A stretch of 64,000 bases of DNA from Diplosphaera chodatii (taxonomy: Eukaryota > Chlorophyta > Trebouxiophyceae > Prasiolales > Stichococcaceae): positions 682,001 to 746,000 of the forward strand of contig JAALGY010000041.1 in assembly GCA_032358165.1 (NCBI GenBank), written 5' to 3'. A program made the position numbers and the translations under genes. The notes under the pieces are model-generated. The model did not search any database. It was not told where the DNA came from and saw nothing but the letters and a program-made list of their open reading frames with translations. Positions 47,050-60,900 of this stretch are shown in pieces; position 1 is the stretch's first letter; each line of letters begins with the position of its first letter.

Positions 47050-50000
47050 ATGGACCTCATAGATGCAGATGCAGACGAGCAGAGCCTCCGGGCGTTCCAA
47101 CTGGCTGAGCATGTCGCCGCCATGTCAGACTGTGATGTGCCAGTCTTGAAGATGAGCTACTCGGAGCCAGCAGCTCGGCCGCTTCAGAGCAAATCAGACA
47201 GTGCTTGTCCCCCGAACAGTCGAATCAGCGTAGCAAGGGCGTTCGATCGCCCCTGCGCACGCTCACCAACAGAGGCAGCGGTGCACAAGTCCACAATGGA
47301 CTGCAGCAGGACACCCGGGGCCTGGACGAGCTTTGCAGCCCAGTCAGGCGCAGCAAGGCGTATGTCCCAGAGCAGCGTCAGGCAGGATCGCCCGGCCATA
47401 TCATTGCGCGCCATTGTGCGACACATGTTTCACCGGCGTACCAGGTGAAACTTCTCGCCACATCCTTGACAGGTGGACGACGTGAAGACATGGCGCCACT
47501 GGACGACGGTGTGCAGTGCGGACGCATGCTTTTGACATACCATACGACTGTCGATACTGCCTCGCAGGCCACTTCAGCGCCAGAGCCACCTTGTCCCCAA
47601 GACGGCTGTGCAGCCACGGCACCGCCGCCCGCGGGGCCATCGCCGGTGGCACTCGAGCAGCGCGTCTCTGATCTGATGGACCGCCTGGCGGCGCAGCAAA
47701 CAGCGTTTGACCAGGCGCTGCATGATCAGCAGGAGGCTTTCCACATGACGCTGCGGGAGGAGGTGGACATCCGTGTCGCCCTGCAGACGTGCGCTGAGCC
47801 AAGGCAGCTGCTGGTGCAGGAGCTTCGACAGCTATGCTTTTGAGCATGCTCCACGTCCTGCGTCTGCAAGCAGTGGAGACTCAGCCACCAGAACAGGCAC
47901 AGGACGCCGGCGATCCAGTTGCAGGTCTGCGGATCAGCTGGAAGCCTGTGCTGCAGGGAGGCGCTGCAGGATGAGAACGACGCGCTGCGCGACCAGCTGC
48001 AGCGGAGTGGCGGCGCCGCCTCGCCCCAGGCGCTGCGGCGCAGCCTGTCTGCCGGCTCGCTGAGGGCACTGCTGGCCAGCCCGCTGCCTGGCACCCCTGC
48101 ACCTGTGCACCTGCAGCATGTGTATGTGGCCCAAGACGCTGCACAGCCGGCCAAGCAGCCCCTCAGCCCACCAGCGTCAGTCAGAGGTGATGGTGCGCTG
48201 ACGCCGACAGCGGCGGCGCCGGTGGAGGGTGTGGCGGCATCAGAGCCTGCAGACGGGCGACTGCAGCAGCTGGCGGCGCAGCTGGCAGATGCACACGGCC
48301 ACATTGCAGAGTTGCAGGAGGCGCTGCAGGAGGCTGCTGGCTCCCAGGACAGTAGGCGGCAGGCCGGCAGCAGCGCCGCTGCGGTTGCAGATGGCCGCAT
48401 GCCTGGCGAACCAGAGGCAGAGGAGGTGCAGCAGCTGCGGCAGGCTCTGAGGGATGCTGAAGCGGATGCGGCGGCTGCACGGGACGTCGCACGGGGCGCC
48501 GAGCTGGAAGTAGAGGATGCTCAGCAACGGTGCATCAGCCTGCAGGTCAGTGTGCAGCTGAGGCCCCGGCCAAGCTGTCATCTGCGCTAGCATACACTCT
48601 GTTTGCCGGGCCAAGGAGCGTTGTGCAGGCTGCGACTTGCTGGTTGACAGCTACCAGAGGGGCAGCAGAAGTGTGAGGTGTCGATCTGCCGTACAGGCGG
48701 CACGGGATGCGGATGTACAGCGGCTGCAAGGAGCAGCGGATGATCTGCAACGGCAGCTGGTTGATGCTCGTGCGTCAGCTGCAGAGGCAGCAGCGAACGC
48801 AGCGACCGCATGGCGCAGTGCCGAAGCGGACACTACAGCAGCCAACACTGCTAGGGCGGTAGCAGAGGCTTCGCAGCGGGCGGCGCAGGCAGATGCGGCA
48901 GAGCTGCAGGCACGGCTGCAGGATGCTGAGGGGCATCTGCGGGAAGCACAGGACCCAGACATGGCCCTGCCGCAGCGCGACGATCGCCTGGGCTGGGTGG
49001 CAGCTGACATTGCCGCCTCGCCTGCCACTGCTGCGTCTGCTGCTGCCGCTGGGATGGCACACAGGCCCACGGCTGCACTCGAAAGCAGGGATGATCAGGC
49101 GGCACAGCGGCAGGACTTGAGCGTGACCGAGCTGCACATGCAGGTGAAGGCGCTCGTGATTGTGTGAGCCTGCACCATGCAGCAAGGTACAACACCAAGA
49201 GCTTGCCAGCCAAAAGCTGGAAGGCATGCCCTATACATATTCCAGATTGTTCACTGCGATATAGGTGCAACGTCTGACCAGGGAACTGGCAGCAGAACGC
49301 CGAGAGATGGCCGCCAAGGCAGCAGAACATACAGACGAGCTGCAAAGTGCGCTCTCAGCAGCACAAGTGGCCGAGCAGCGAGGTGCTGTTGCGGCCGCTG
49401 CCACAGCAATATGCCTTGCAGATTCCGAGCGCCGGCTGACGCACACCAGGGCTGCGGCTGCAGCCGCTGAGCAGCAGGCGGCACAGCTGCAGGCCGACTT
49501 GCAGGACGCGTCAGCGCGGCTGCAGGCAGCCGAAGCAGCCTGCGCATCGGCACGTCAGCATGCTGCAGATGCCGAGCAGGCGATGAGCCAACTCCGGCAG
49601 CGGCTGAGCGACGGACAGGCGGAAGTAGCAGCAACCCAGCAGCACCTTATGGACGTCATGCAGGAGCGGGACGCGGCCTTTGCTGAGCTAGACGCCGCCC
49701 AAACAGCCGCAGCTCTCACTGACAGCGCCCTTACCACCTCGGCATCAGCTGCGCGCGCTGCCCCTGGGTCGGGCGAGCGGCAGCACAGTGGCGCCACTCC
49801 GGCGCTCTTCAGCCCGGGCCTCAACAGTGCGTTGGCAGCTGCAGACGACCGCCTGTGCAGCGGGTGGACCCTGCGCAGGGAGTCAGCCGGCAGCGCAACA
49901 GCTGCAGGCGCATACTGGCCGCATCTCGCAGGTGCGGCCGACGGCAGCACAGCATCTCCAGCGCAAGCTGACTGCACTGGTGCAGCGCCAGTGTTCATCG

Positions 50001-53000
50001 GCAGCGGGGGCGCAGCGGCGTCAGAGGCACAGACCAGCAGTGGCACCGCCACACCGCAGGACAGCGCATCAGATGACGGCGACGGCACAGCCTTCGAGCC
50101 CATGTCGGAAGGTGCGCCCTGCTCGTGCTGCGAGCATGGTTGCCAGCAGCCCTGCATTCCAACTGTCGCACAGCATGACCAAAACGACATCCGCCCGGTT
50201 GGCTGCAGTGCGGCGGAAGCGGCTGCGTCTGACACCAAGCAAGGCACCTGCTTCGCCACCAGGCACCTCCGCAGATGCAAAGCGTCGCAGCACCACCACT
50301 GCCGACGGTGGGGCATGTGACATCCAGTCCACGGCTGCATCTTGTGCTTTGTGCGCAGCAGGCCGACCCTTGCCGTCCGAGAGCGCGATGCAAACTTTCG
50401 ACCTGTCTCTGCAGCATAACGCAGCTCAAAGGAAGGTGTGATCTGCTACAGATGCGGCTTCCAGCGTGTGGTCCGACTCGGAGGATGAGGCTTCTGCAAG
50501 CGGCTGGCTCGGCAGCAGCGCTGCACTGCAGTCAGATGCAGTGGCTTCGGCACCCTGGTCATCTGCTGCAGAGCTCCAACCACCAGCCTGCACAGCGGAG
50601 GCAGCCAGCGCAGCACCGCACAACCGGTACCTGAGGCACACACAGGTCGGCCAATACACGATCGGCATGTGACCGCCTGCATACGCCGGTCGCGCCACGC
50701 TGCCACACCATTTTATACCACGGACAGCTGCCACATGGGCGCTTCATGCACTAGAAACATCGATGACTCCACATGTAACCAACGAGAATGCCGGGTTCAG
50801 TTCTGCAATGTCTCATCTTCCGGGCGTCCGTGCAGCTGCATGAGGCGGACGGCCTGAGGGATCAGCTGGCGCAGGCGCGGGGCCGCGTGGCCGCCGAGCG
50901 CGAGCAGGTCGCGGAGCTGCGGGCCGAGCGGGCGGCCCTGCAGCAGCGGCTCCAGGGCGCGGCGCCCGCCGCCACCGCCGACCTGGCGCAGCAGCTGGCC
51001 GAGGTGCGGCTGCTCACCAATCTGCCAGCATGGCGTGCTGGCAACCCCGCAGCGGCAGCGGTGCATGTCACCGTGCTGACTGCTCCTAGCTCATGGAAGC
51101 GCACCAAGCGGTGGCGGCACTGCAGAGGATCACGGCGCCCCACCAGCCCAAGCTGAAAGTCTGTGGCGAAACCTGCATCCATGCCCTCCTGTGCAGACGC
51201 GGCGGGAGCTGCGGGAGGCGCGGGGCCGGGTGGAGGCGCTGCTGCAGGAGAAGGCCACCCTGGAGGGCCGCCTCGCCGCAATGCAGGACGCCGACGCAGG
51301 GCCCGCCGCCATGGTGGGGCGTAGTGTCCTGTCACCCTGTGTGTTCTGGATGCCTGTACAGCTCAAGCGCAGTGCGCTGCCTGATGGCGTCCGCTTGTCA
51401 TGCAGGTCCAATGGCCTGCACATGCACGCGCACAATGAGGCTGATGCTGGTCGGTGTAACACCACAGGCCGAGCGCCACAGGCTGGAGGCGGCGCTGCAG
51501 GAGGCAGCCTTCCTGCGGGGACGCATCGCTTCCATGGGACCTGCTGGCAGCGCCGATCAGGATGACCAGCCGCTGGTGCCTTCACTTCCAACCCTTCGAC
51601 ATGCACCGGCCTCCAAGACGAACAAATGTACAACCTGATAGAATCTTCGATTGTGACACCGTCAACCTGATGCACATCCGCAGGAGCTGCAGCGGATGCA
51701 GCAGCGGGTGGCGGCACTGGAGGCAGCGGCGGCCGAGGCTTGGGCGGCGTTGGCGGCGGAGCGGCGGGCTGCTGGCGATGCATCCGTGCAGCTGCACGAC
51801 TTGTGGTCCACCAACGAGGTGACAGCTCCGAGGGCAACACGCTGCATATGTTCGAGCCCATTGCTGCCTTGCACCGGGCAATACGTAGCTCGTGCAGTGG
51901 CAAATCTGTGACCTGAGGCGCATGCCACACATGGGCTTGACCTCCCTGACACACCCAGGAGCTGCCTCCCTGCGGGGAACGACAAATTATCCGATATGCT
52001 GATGGGTGCAGTTGATTTTCCTGCAATCGACTGCAAGGTGTCACTCAGGGCATCTGTTGCAGTATTCTGTTACATGGACACATGCAACCCTGTGCTGCAG
52101 ACGCTGCTGGCGGCGCGCGATGCCGCTGAGGCGCGTGCGCAGGCTCTGGAGGCGGTCGGCACAGAGCTGCAGGCGCAGTGCAGCGCGCTGCAGACAGCGG
52201 CTGCAGCGGCGACCCCGCCTGCCACCAGGACCGATGCGCACGCCAATGGTGAGTGCGCAAGACCATTCCAAAATCCAGCACGAACGTGCACGTGGCAGCC
52301 AATGCACCGAGGCGAGGCTGGACGTGATCGTGCGCTACATCATGCCACTCTTGAAATGTTGACACGGTACTTTGTGCCTCAGCTGCCGCACGAGAGGGGC
52401 GGCATGCTGCATCGCTGCGGTCACAAGTTGCTGACCTGGAGATGGCAAACGCCGCCCATGCAGAGGCGCTGCATCGCTCACAGCAGGTGAATGGCATCCC
52501 ACTTGTATGGCATCCCACCTGCGTCGAACAGCATTTGCTGAACTTAATCATCAAGGCTACAATCGCGACAATCGGTGGCATTTGGAGACCCGTGTAGCCA
52601 GAAAGCAATTGCCATGTGACATGCTGCAGGCGCTTGTGGCGGAGCAGCTGGCGCGGGCTGCAGAGCAGCAGCTCCCGCTGCCCACCCCGCAGCCGATGGC
52701 GCTGTGGCCGGCGGCCAGCGACTCTGCACCGACATCTGCGTCTGCTGCCAGCCCCAGTCTAGCTGCAAAATGCGCCTTTTATCAGGTGCTTGGCATCTGG
52801 GTCGGTATCACATCCTGTGTAGCATCTCTTCTGCCAGCCTTCTTGTCAGATTGCTGTAGCGCCAAAGTTTGTGTTTGTGTTGCACTGCTGCCTGGAACCG
52901 CCTGCTGACATCAGCGATGACTTCGCAGGGGGAGCTGGGCAGGGTGATGGCAGAGCGAGATGAGCTGGCGCTGAGGTGGGCTGAGGCGGAGGGTCTGGCG

Positions 53001-56000
53001 GCCGCGGTCGGTGCTGAGCTCAGCCCGCCAGACTCAGATGCGGACGAGGCCATCAGTCCGGCACGAGGAGTGTTGCGCCTCGCAGCTGCCTTCAGCTCAC
53101 CTCAGTGCCGCGCATCCCCGGCCGACACCCATACCGCCTCGAGCAGGCGAGCGCACCAGAAGCCAGACGGCATCACCGTTGAAAGCGGGCTGTGCGGATC
53201 AGTACTGCTCGAGTGCAAGCGTGGTACTGAGCCCTCGTCGCACTGGGCGGCGTGCCTTACCCCCTCTGCAGGCTAAAGTCAACCTGACTGCTTTGAGTCT
53301 GGCAATGCACCGACGCTCTGTGCTTTCGACATGGCAGCCGGTGCCTGGCGCTGACGCCGCCGGCGCCCGACACCAAGGGGCGCACCCGCAGCCGCTTGCA
53401 GCAGCCGCCCAGCACCGCTGATGAGGGCACGCCGCCGCAGCTGCACGAGCACGCCGCTGCAGTGCAGCAGGCCTTTACCGCTTTGCAGGTATATGGCATC
53501 TGCAACATCGAGATGTACGCAGTATCAAAGTGCAGTAGGTTACTCCTGGCATGGCAAGATAGCAATGCTGCAGGTTGCGTCCGACCATGCATGACGAGGC
53601 CGCCAGCTTCGCCACACGACCACGGAACATATGGCGGCATCTGTGCAGGAGCGGGTGTCAGAAAAGGAGGCCGCTGCCTGGCAGCTGGCAGCAGCATTGG
53701 CGGACAGCCAGGCGCGGTGCGCGACGACAGCTGCAGCACTGGCTGCAGCGGAGGCGGCGCTGGCCTCTGGCTACGCTGGTGTGGGCACGGCGCACTCGCG
53801 GGCAGGCAGCTGCTCGCCTGCTGTGCCGGCTGCCAGCAGTGCGTCCGCGGCTCCCGACTGCGGCGGCCAGGTGCAGCAGCCAGCGACGCCGCCTCAGGCA
53901 GCTGCACTGGGTGCGTCTGCAACGAGCCACGGCGCCACCGCGGTGGACAGTGCGAGGAGTGGTGCCAGCATGGCAAGCACTGTTGGCAGCAGTGCCAGCG
54001 TGGCCAACGCCTCTGACTTTACGTTCTGGTCGGCAGCGTTGGGCAGTCAGACGCCCACAGCGCCGGAGCAGTCTGGAGCTGCGGCAGCAGCAGACCTGCA
54101 GCGCTGGACAGAGGTGATCAACAGTGTCCAAATGCCATTGGACCGTCAGTCGGTAAGTTGAAGTCAAGCCATTGCATGCGGGAGACCATCGACACAAGAC
54201 GCAGGTATCGAATGCTGCAGGACGTCGGCGCAGACGCCTCGCCGCAGCTGCGGCAGGCACGGCAGCAGGCGGACACGCTCGTGTTCACGCTGCAGGTGCC
54301 CTGCAGGCTACTGCACGCTTGTCCTCACGCTTGTCCCTGGGCCGTCAGCAACACTGAGCTCTGTGCAGATGACGCCTGTCCGAACGATGGGGTGACACAG
54401 ACAGCTGCTGGCCTGATCGATGCAGCTCGTTGCTGGGCTCGACAGCACTACTGACAATCGGTGCTATTTGCACTGTGCAGCGTGAGGCGGCGGCGCATCA
54501 GGCGGCGGAAGCCGAGCTCGCGGCCGCTGCCGACGTGGCGGCTGCTGAGGCGGCTGCCCTGCGGGGGCGCATCGCCGAGCTGGAGGCTGCACAGGCGGCG
54601 GCACCGGCGGACCCGCAGAGCGTCGCCGGCCTGCGGCACCGAGCCGAGGCGGCGGAGCGATGGGCTGCAGCCGCGCAGGTGTGTGTTGGCACCAGGCCAG
54701 TGCCCCAGTTGCAGCAGCTGTCCTGGGTAGCGGCCCAGGGGTGCACATGAGACGAGGGTCCGTGGAAGGTGTTTGCAACCACATGCTGCACCTGTGAGGA
54801 CTGCTGCCGGCGCCCTTGATTGCTTCGTGCTGCGCAGGCCCAGGCTGACGCGAGGTCAGCGGAGACAGAGGAGGCCTTTGCGCAGGCGGCGGCGCTCGAC
54901 GGGGCGCTGGCGGCCGCCGAGACCAGCCATGCTGACCTGTCACAGCAGGTGCGCAGCAACCCATGCAGACCTGTCCCCTCCAATGCAGCGGTGCGGTGAT
55001 CGGTGATGTGCATCCCGAGGTGGCGGTGTTACGGCAGCATGCTTGAGATTGAACATGTTTGTGTATCCTGCTACGCAGCTGGAAGCGATGATGGTGGAGG
55101 CAGCAGAGCTTGGCTGCAGCATGGAGGCGGCCACGGATGAGCTGGCGACGCAGCGCGCAGCCGTCATCCAGGCCCTGGAGCAGGTGGAAGGCAGCGCAGA
55201 AGGGACTGCAGCCGTCGGCACCATGTTAGGCGACGCATCAGAGCAGGTTGCGGCAGCGACGGCAGCGGCAGCAGCGGTGCCGCAGGTCAGCAGCGAGCCA
55301 GGGGCGGGTCGGAGCATCATGCATGACGTTGGTGACGGCTGCGCCCCCCTGCAGCGCCGGGGCTCCGCCGCCAGCCTGAGCAGCGTCGAGGCGGAGCACC
55401 TGGCCTCGGGCGCCTGGCTGTCGCCCGGTCATTCGGAGGCGGCTGGTCTGCAGGCCAGCCACAGCAGCAGCTCAGCGGGTCCAGATTCTGGTCAGGACCG
55501 TGTGGCAGCTGGGACGGCTGCACACTCTCCAGGTCAGCCTGTGCAACCGCCGGCACCCCCCGCAGCAGCTCCAGCGGCGGTGACGGCAGCCGCTGGGACG
55601 CCGGCGCAGCCGGGACGCCCCTCGGCGCCGTGCCTCGCGGTGGTGCCCAGCGGCCGGCGGGCTTCGCTGACGGCCGCGCTGCACGCCCGCGCCCTGGTAC
55701 GTTGTCCGCAACTGCTGCAATTGCGAGTGCCTCTCCGCTGTCTTCAAGCTGTTGACTGGCCCCGTCAATGTGCATGCGCTGCCGCCAAGTGGCGGTCGTC
55801 AAAGCAGCAGCAGTACATGTGAGATCAGTATGGCGCCGTCAGCTCTCAAAACCCTAGTCTTACTTCGAAAGCTTGCATGCGATAACAGGAGGCGGAGGAG
55901 GTGGCGGGGCATGCCCTGCAGCGGGCTGCCGAGGCAGCCGCTGCAGAGGCACGGTGCCGGGGGAGAGCAGCCAAGGCGAGGCTGAGGACCTTGTTTTGCA

Positions 56001-57701
56001 GGCTGCTTGGGTACTGCACGGCTACCAACACAACTTGCAGCAGCTCTGCCACTTACAGTGACATACCGGCTTACAGTGTGAGTATTCATGAGGTCATGTG
56101 CTGCAGGCAGCCCGGCAAGCCATCAGGGCGCAGCAGGAGGCCACCAAGGCACAGCAGGACGCCAACGCGGCTCGGCAGGTGCAACGACGGCCGACAAACT
56201 TGGAACAAACCTGGCCCTAAGCCTGCAGCAGCTCTCGCTGCGGTCCTGCTTGTACTGTTGCAAAGTGGTTAATGCGCCTACAAGGGGTCTCAGTCTGCTT
56301 GGAGCGTCGGTCGTTCCCACCTGCGCCATACTGCAGCACCCTGCAGCGCTGAGGCGCGCACTCTGCCAAATGGACAGGGCACGCACAGGGCGCAGCAGGA
56401 GGCGGCAGGGCTGGCGGCGGCGCTTGCTGAAGCCGCAGCGGACCGGAGGGAGCTGTCCTGCCGGCTGGCCGCGGCGCAGGTGTGTCACGCTGAAGCGCGC
56501 CAGGCTGACGCCTTCAGAACCTCACGGTGGAGATGAGCAATCCCAGGCAGGGATCGTGGAGCATTGGCATTGCCCACAATAAGTGCGCGGCAGCAACAAA
56601 CTCACCATTGTGTCTTGTGCCGTAGGCTGCAGTGCAGCAGTTGAAGCAGGCGGTGCAGCGCCCTGACAGCCACGACGCCGAGCTGGCCGCCCGCCTGGGC
56701 GCACCACCAGCCGCCGGCATGTCGAGGCCGAGCCGCGATGGATCGACAGCCGAGCTGTGTGCTGACGCTGCGGGCGCATCATTGAATGAGGAAGCGGATA
56801 ATGCACGTTTGCTGCGAGCCCAGCTGGCACTCCAGCAGGGCATCGCGCAGCTGGCAGTTGCCATTGCGCTGGACCGTGTGGCGCCAGGTGACAAGGCTCT
56901 ACGGCACACGCCTGTACATGCAGCAGTACATGACCTTGCATTGTTTGGTGTAGATGTAGCATTGGCATCTGAATGGGCATGGCCACCATGACGTTGAGCA
57001 GAGTTCTTTGTTCGTTAATTGGGAAGCCTGCGCTTGTTGGATACTTCTACCGGAGCCGCAGCCGCAGGCTTGAGCGGCTGGGGTGCGGTGTGTGCACCAA
57101 AATGGACATCGCCGCCGTCTAAGGCGAAACACTCAGGTGCAATGTTGTTTTGCGGCCTGCAGGCAGGGGCGACGTGCGCGGCGTGGCCACACGTGTCGCG
57201 GCTCTGCTGGCCGCTGAGCCAAAGGCAGCGGAGGCGGGGGGCCTGCGCCCGGTGTGGCTGACATTGCAGGCCCTGTCGGCACAGGACTCTGTGCATTCGG
57301 TGGGCGATGTTGCGCCACATGTCACCATGGCTGCTGCAACTGAGTCTGCGACGACGCCAGCCACGCACGTGGGCGAGCTGCAGCATGGCAGCATGCAGAG
57401 TGGCAGGGTGATCGCGGCTGAGGATGAGGGCGTGTCACTCGATAACGGCACTTCAGATAGCATTAAGTCAGCACCCTCGCAGCCGGAGGCAGCGGCCGGC
57501 AGAGCGACCAGCAGCTGGGGCGACAGTCAACTGGCGGCGCCACTGCACCGCAGCGACTGCAGCGGCAGCGACAGCCATGCCAGCGATGCCTTTGAGCATC
57601 TCAGAACGATGAGAGCTGTGCTTCGGCATAGCATCTCTTGCACGGGCAGCAGCGGCAGTGACGGCAGTCTCTGGGGAGACAGCAGCGCAGAAGATGAATA
57701 A
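47050..57701 (+). CDS. Very large alanine-rich coiled-coil protein
   Basis: A series of plus-strand exons separated by short TGCAG-ended introns encodes mostly heptad-patterned helix rich in Ala, Gln, Arg, Glu and Leu. Examples: LEQRVSDLMDRLAAQQTAFD (about 47650), LQDENDALRDQLQRSGG (47960), RLQQLAAQLADAHGHIAELQ (48260), ARDADVQRLQGAADDLQRQL (48705), VQRLTRELAAERREMAAKAA (49265), LHEADGLRDQLAQARGRVAA (50834), ELREARGRVEALLQEKATLE (51208), RVAALEAAAAEAWAALAAER (51700), LEAMMVEAAELGCSMEAATD (55080). Disordered Ser/Ala/Pro segments interrupt the coils. The C-terminal exon ends in an acidic Ser-rich tail (SSGSDGSLWGDSSAEDE), TAA at 57699-57701. Several junctions check in phase, for example HTQ to LHEADG at 50647/50834. 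No globular domain is recognised. A cytoskeletal, Golgi or basal-body scaffold is possible but only by analogy. The 5' end (ATG at 47050) is uncertain, and it could be two genes. Confidence 0.6.
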
Positions 57702-57920
57702 TTGGTGACAATGAAGCCATTCCCGATTGTGGCGTGCACAGCCACTGCATATGACTTGGCTGATGTCGTGCAATGGTTTAGGTGTGCTGCTCGATGTCTT
57801 GCTTTTACAACGGTGACAGGTTGCCCACATGTTTGCAGAATATGTTGATCGTCGAGGTTGTTGCTGGTTTAGCGGTACTGCGGCATGATTATTGGACTCC
57901 CGTCTGGTAAAACACTGTTT

Positions 57921-60900
57921 TTACACCTTTGACCGGGCGCTGCGCACGAAGCCAGAGGCCTTTCCCAGCAGCCCCAGCATTTCCTGCGCCTCCTGCCTAT
58001 TCTTCTCGCGCTCAGGATCTGCGGCGCTCTGGTTGACAGCAGCAGCTGAAGGCTCCTTTCCTCCTGCTTCTTCTTCTCCATCTTCATCATCTGACGGCTG
58101 GCCGCAGTCCGCCCTCTGTGCACCCTCGTCGCCACCTGCGCACGTTGTGCGTGAGTTGCCTCTCTGAATGTCCATGAAGGCACTGCCAGAGAGGGCCGCA
58201 CCCGCGTGCTGCTGTAAACATGCTTTGAACAGGCAGAGAGCAGTCATGGCGGTAGTGTCGGACAGAGCAGCGCAAGCTCATGGGGGAATATTCCTCCTCA
58301 CCTGGCTCCTGGTAGGTGTCGTTGTCCTGCCACCTGGGTGCCGGGCGCAGCCGCCTGCCAGTCGGGGCTTTTGGCTGTGGCAGCACCTCCTCTGCGACCT
58401 TCGACATGTCCGCCCCCTCAGCCCTGGCAGCTGCCGCTGCTGCATTCTGAGTGCCGGTGCCAACATGAAATGGAGCCACGACTGTGTCTAGTGGAGGCTG
58501 AAGTGGTGCCTCTGCCCCTTTGACCAGCTCCTCTGCATCGGTGGCTTGGTGCTCGAGCTCAGATGCTGCCCCGCTGCCTGCTGCAGGATCACTCCCTGAT
58601 GTTGTTGCGACCACGCCTGCAGAGGCATCACCTTGGCGAGCGCAGGACTCCGCAGGCACCGGCGCAGACTGCCCACCTGCAGATGCTGTGCCCATCGCCA
58701 CTGGAGCTGCGGGCAGCTGCGGCCCCTGAGTGTGCAGCTGAGGGGGTGACGCCTGCTGAGCTGGCGGGTCAGATGACTGGCCCTGTGCATTGGGCAGGGG
58801 GTCCTGCTGCAACTTCCGCTTGAGGGATGTTGGCCTGAGAGCCGCCGGCAGGATGTCCTGAGAGCACGAAGCTGAAGACCAAATCAGACCGCAGTTGACC
58901 TGTTGATGATCTTGCTCTGCTCTCCTGCCACGCGCTGCCGTCATGAGGCCATCTGGGTGACATGCACAGCATCAGGACATGGCAGAGTCCAGCTGTATAT
59001 CACCACACGCGCCTTGCCGAGGACACTTCTGGATGTGGTCTGCTCGTCTGTTGCTCTTATAAAGTTCCACTGGTCCTGAGCTCGCAGGATTGCGAGCTGC
59101 CTCTGAGTGTAGCACAAGCAAGAAATGGTGGTAACTGCCAGGTGTGCGGAATCCAGCACCATGCAACCCCCAACACGATATGCAGTACACATGCCACCTC
59201 CACCAGTGGGATGCTGCAACAGCTGCAACATGTTGTGAAGGCCTGCTGCATGTTTACGCACCGCACTCTCCTCCTCGGTGGCAACGTGCTCAGGATCCCG
59301 CTGCAGCATCTCCCGGAACCTGGTGTCATCACGGGCCTGGCACCGGCAGTCTTCGTAGGTGCATTTGAGGCACGGCTGCAGGAAGGCCCTGCGTTCCTCC
59401 TCCACTTCCTGCTGACGAAGACACATGCTGAAGTCTGTCCAATTGCACTCGGCTTGTGCTTCGCACATTGAAGCATCAAATCCTAGCTTGACATGCAAGC
59501 ATTAACTCTGCCACATAGCAGTGGCTGTGCTTACCCGTGCGAGTTCCTCCTGATTGATGACTGCGCCGGGTTGTTGTGGCTTGCTGGTCCTGGTGCCATC
59601 CGCATCACCAGGAACTTGGCCAGTCGACGCTTGCTGCTGCATGGACGTCGGCAGCACATCTCAGCTGTCATGCGCAGCATACGCGCACACCCACACAGGT
59701 TCCTCACCCACACTGGTCATCGCAACTCATCCCCTTGCACCTGCTCTTGCCGCGCGTTCTACCACATAAGTCGTAGGGCGGCATAATCATGGTCTGCTTA
59801 TGGCCAGAACCCGGCACACGAGAAGGCCTGCACCTGAGGCCAGACGTCACGGCGCAGGCGCTGCACCGCCTCAAAGTTTGTGCGTGCCTGTGCCCGCTCC
59901 TCCAGGATCGCACGTGTCCGCTCGGCGCGCTCGTCATCCAGGCCGCCGCGCTGCCTGCTGGCAAGCAGCACGCCTGGTGTGGCACGCCAACGCGTGTGGA
60001 CGGCATTTTATAAGCAACATATGCAGGCTGACTCTCTTGCTGGGAGCCGCTCCAAAGAAATTCCCTCCCGGGCCACGGAGCAGCCTGCCAAGACAAGCTG
60101 TCTGACGGCATGGTATGTTGCAGGCTGCCCTTGCCAACGGCCAGTCCAGGTCAAAGTGCTGCAGGCTGCAAGGCACGCTCACCAGGCAACAGCGGCCCGG
60201 CGCTCCACATTGCAGATGGGCCGGTCATCCAGGTATGTCAGCCCGGGCAGGGCGGCGACGAATGTCTTGCGGTAGTTGCGCATGGTGGTCACAAATTCGT
60301 TGCCACGCAGGTACAGGCAGCGCAGCTCTGGCAGCTCCTGCAGGAAGCAGTTTGCACATGTTTGCTTTCTTTGTACAGCTGCACATCACCTTGAAAGCAG
60401 TTAGCTTGCTAGGTGCAAGGTGACAAACACATATGTGACATTGACAATCAAGCTTGCCGATTGTGCGAGAAGTAGGGCTCTACAACATACACAACCAGAC
60501 GCGGGCCTTGCAACCACACCTGCAACAGCTGCACCAGGCCCTCGTGGGACTCCAGCTTGTTGTTGCGTAGGTCCACGGTCGTAATGCAGCGGCAGGCATG
60601 CAGCGGCTGCAGATCCGCCGCCGTCTCAAAGTGGTTGCCAGCCGCCAGCAGTGTGCGCAGAGCAGGCACTGCCTCCACACCCTTCAGAGAACACCGTATA
60701 TAAAGATGACACGCGATCCTGTGGCTGTGGTAAGCTCCATGCTTGCATGGAGCGCTTCAGGACGCGTTTGCAAGCCTCCGCACAAGAACAGGGACCATCC
60801 GGAGGGTGTGTTCCGCCGACCTCCAGCGTTTCCAGGAAGTTCTGGTCTATATTCAGCGTCTGCAGCTCCGGCGCAGAATTTAGGCCCTCCAGACTGTTCA

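Noticed and set aside
49555..50340. Minus-strand open frame of 261 codons
   Set aside because: Shadow of the repetitive Ala/Gln-rich coiled-coil exon on the plus strand.
58087..58491. Plus-strand frames over the DNAAF1 C-terminal region
   Set aside because: The minus strand links in frame to the DNAAF1 tail; the plus frames have no start context or splice logic.
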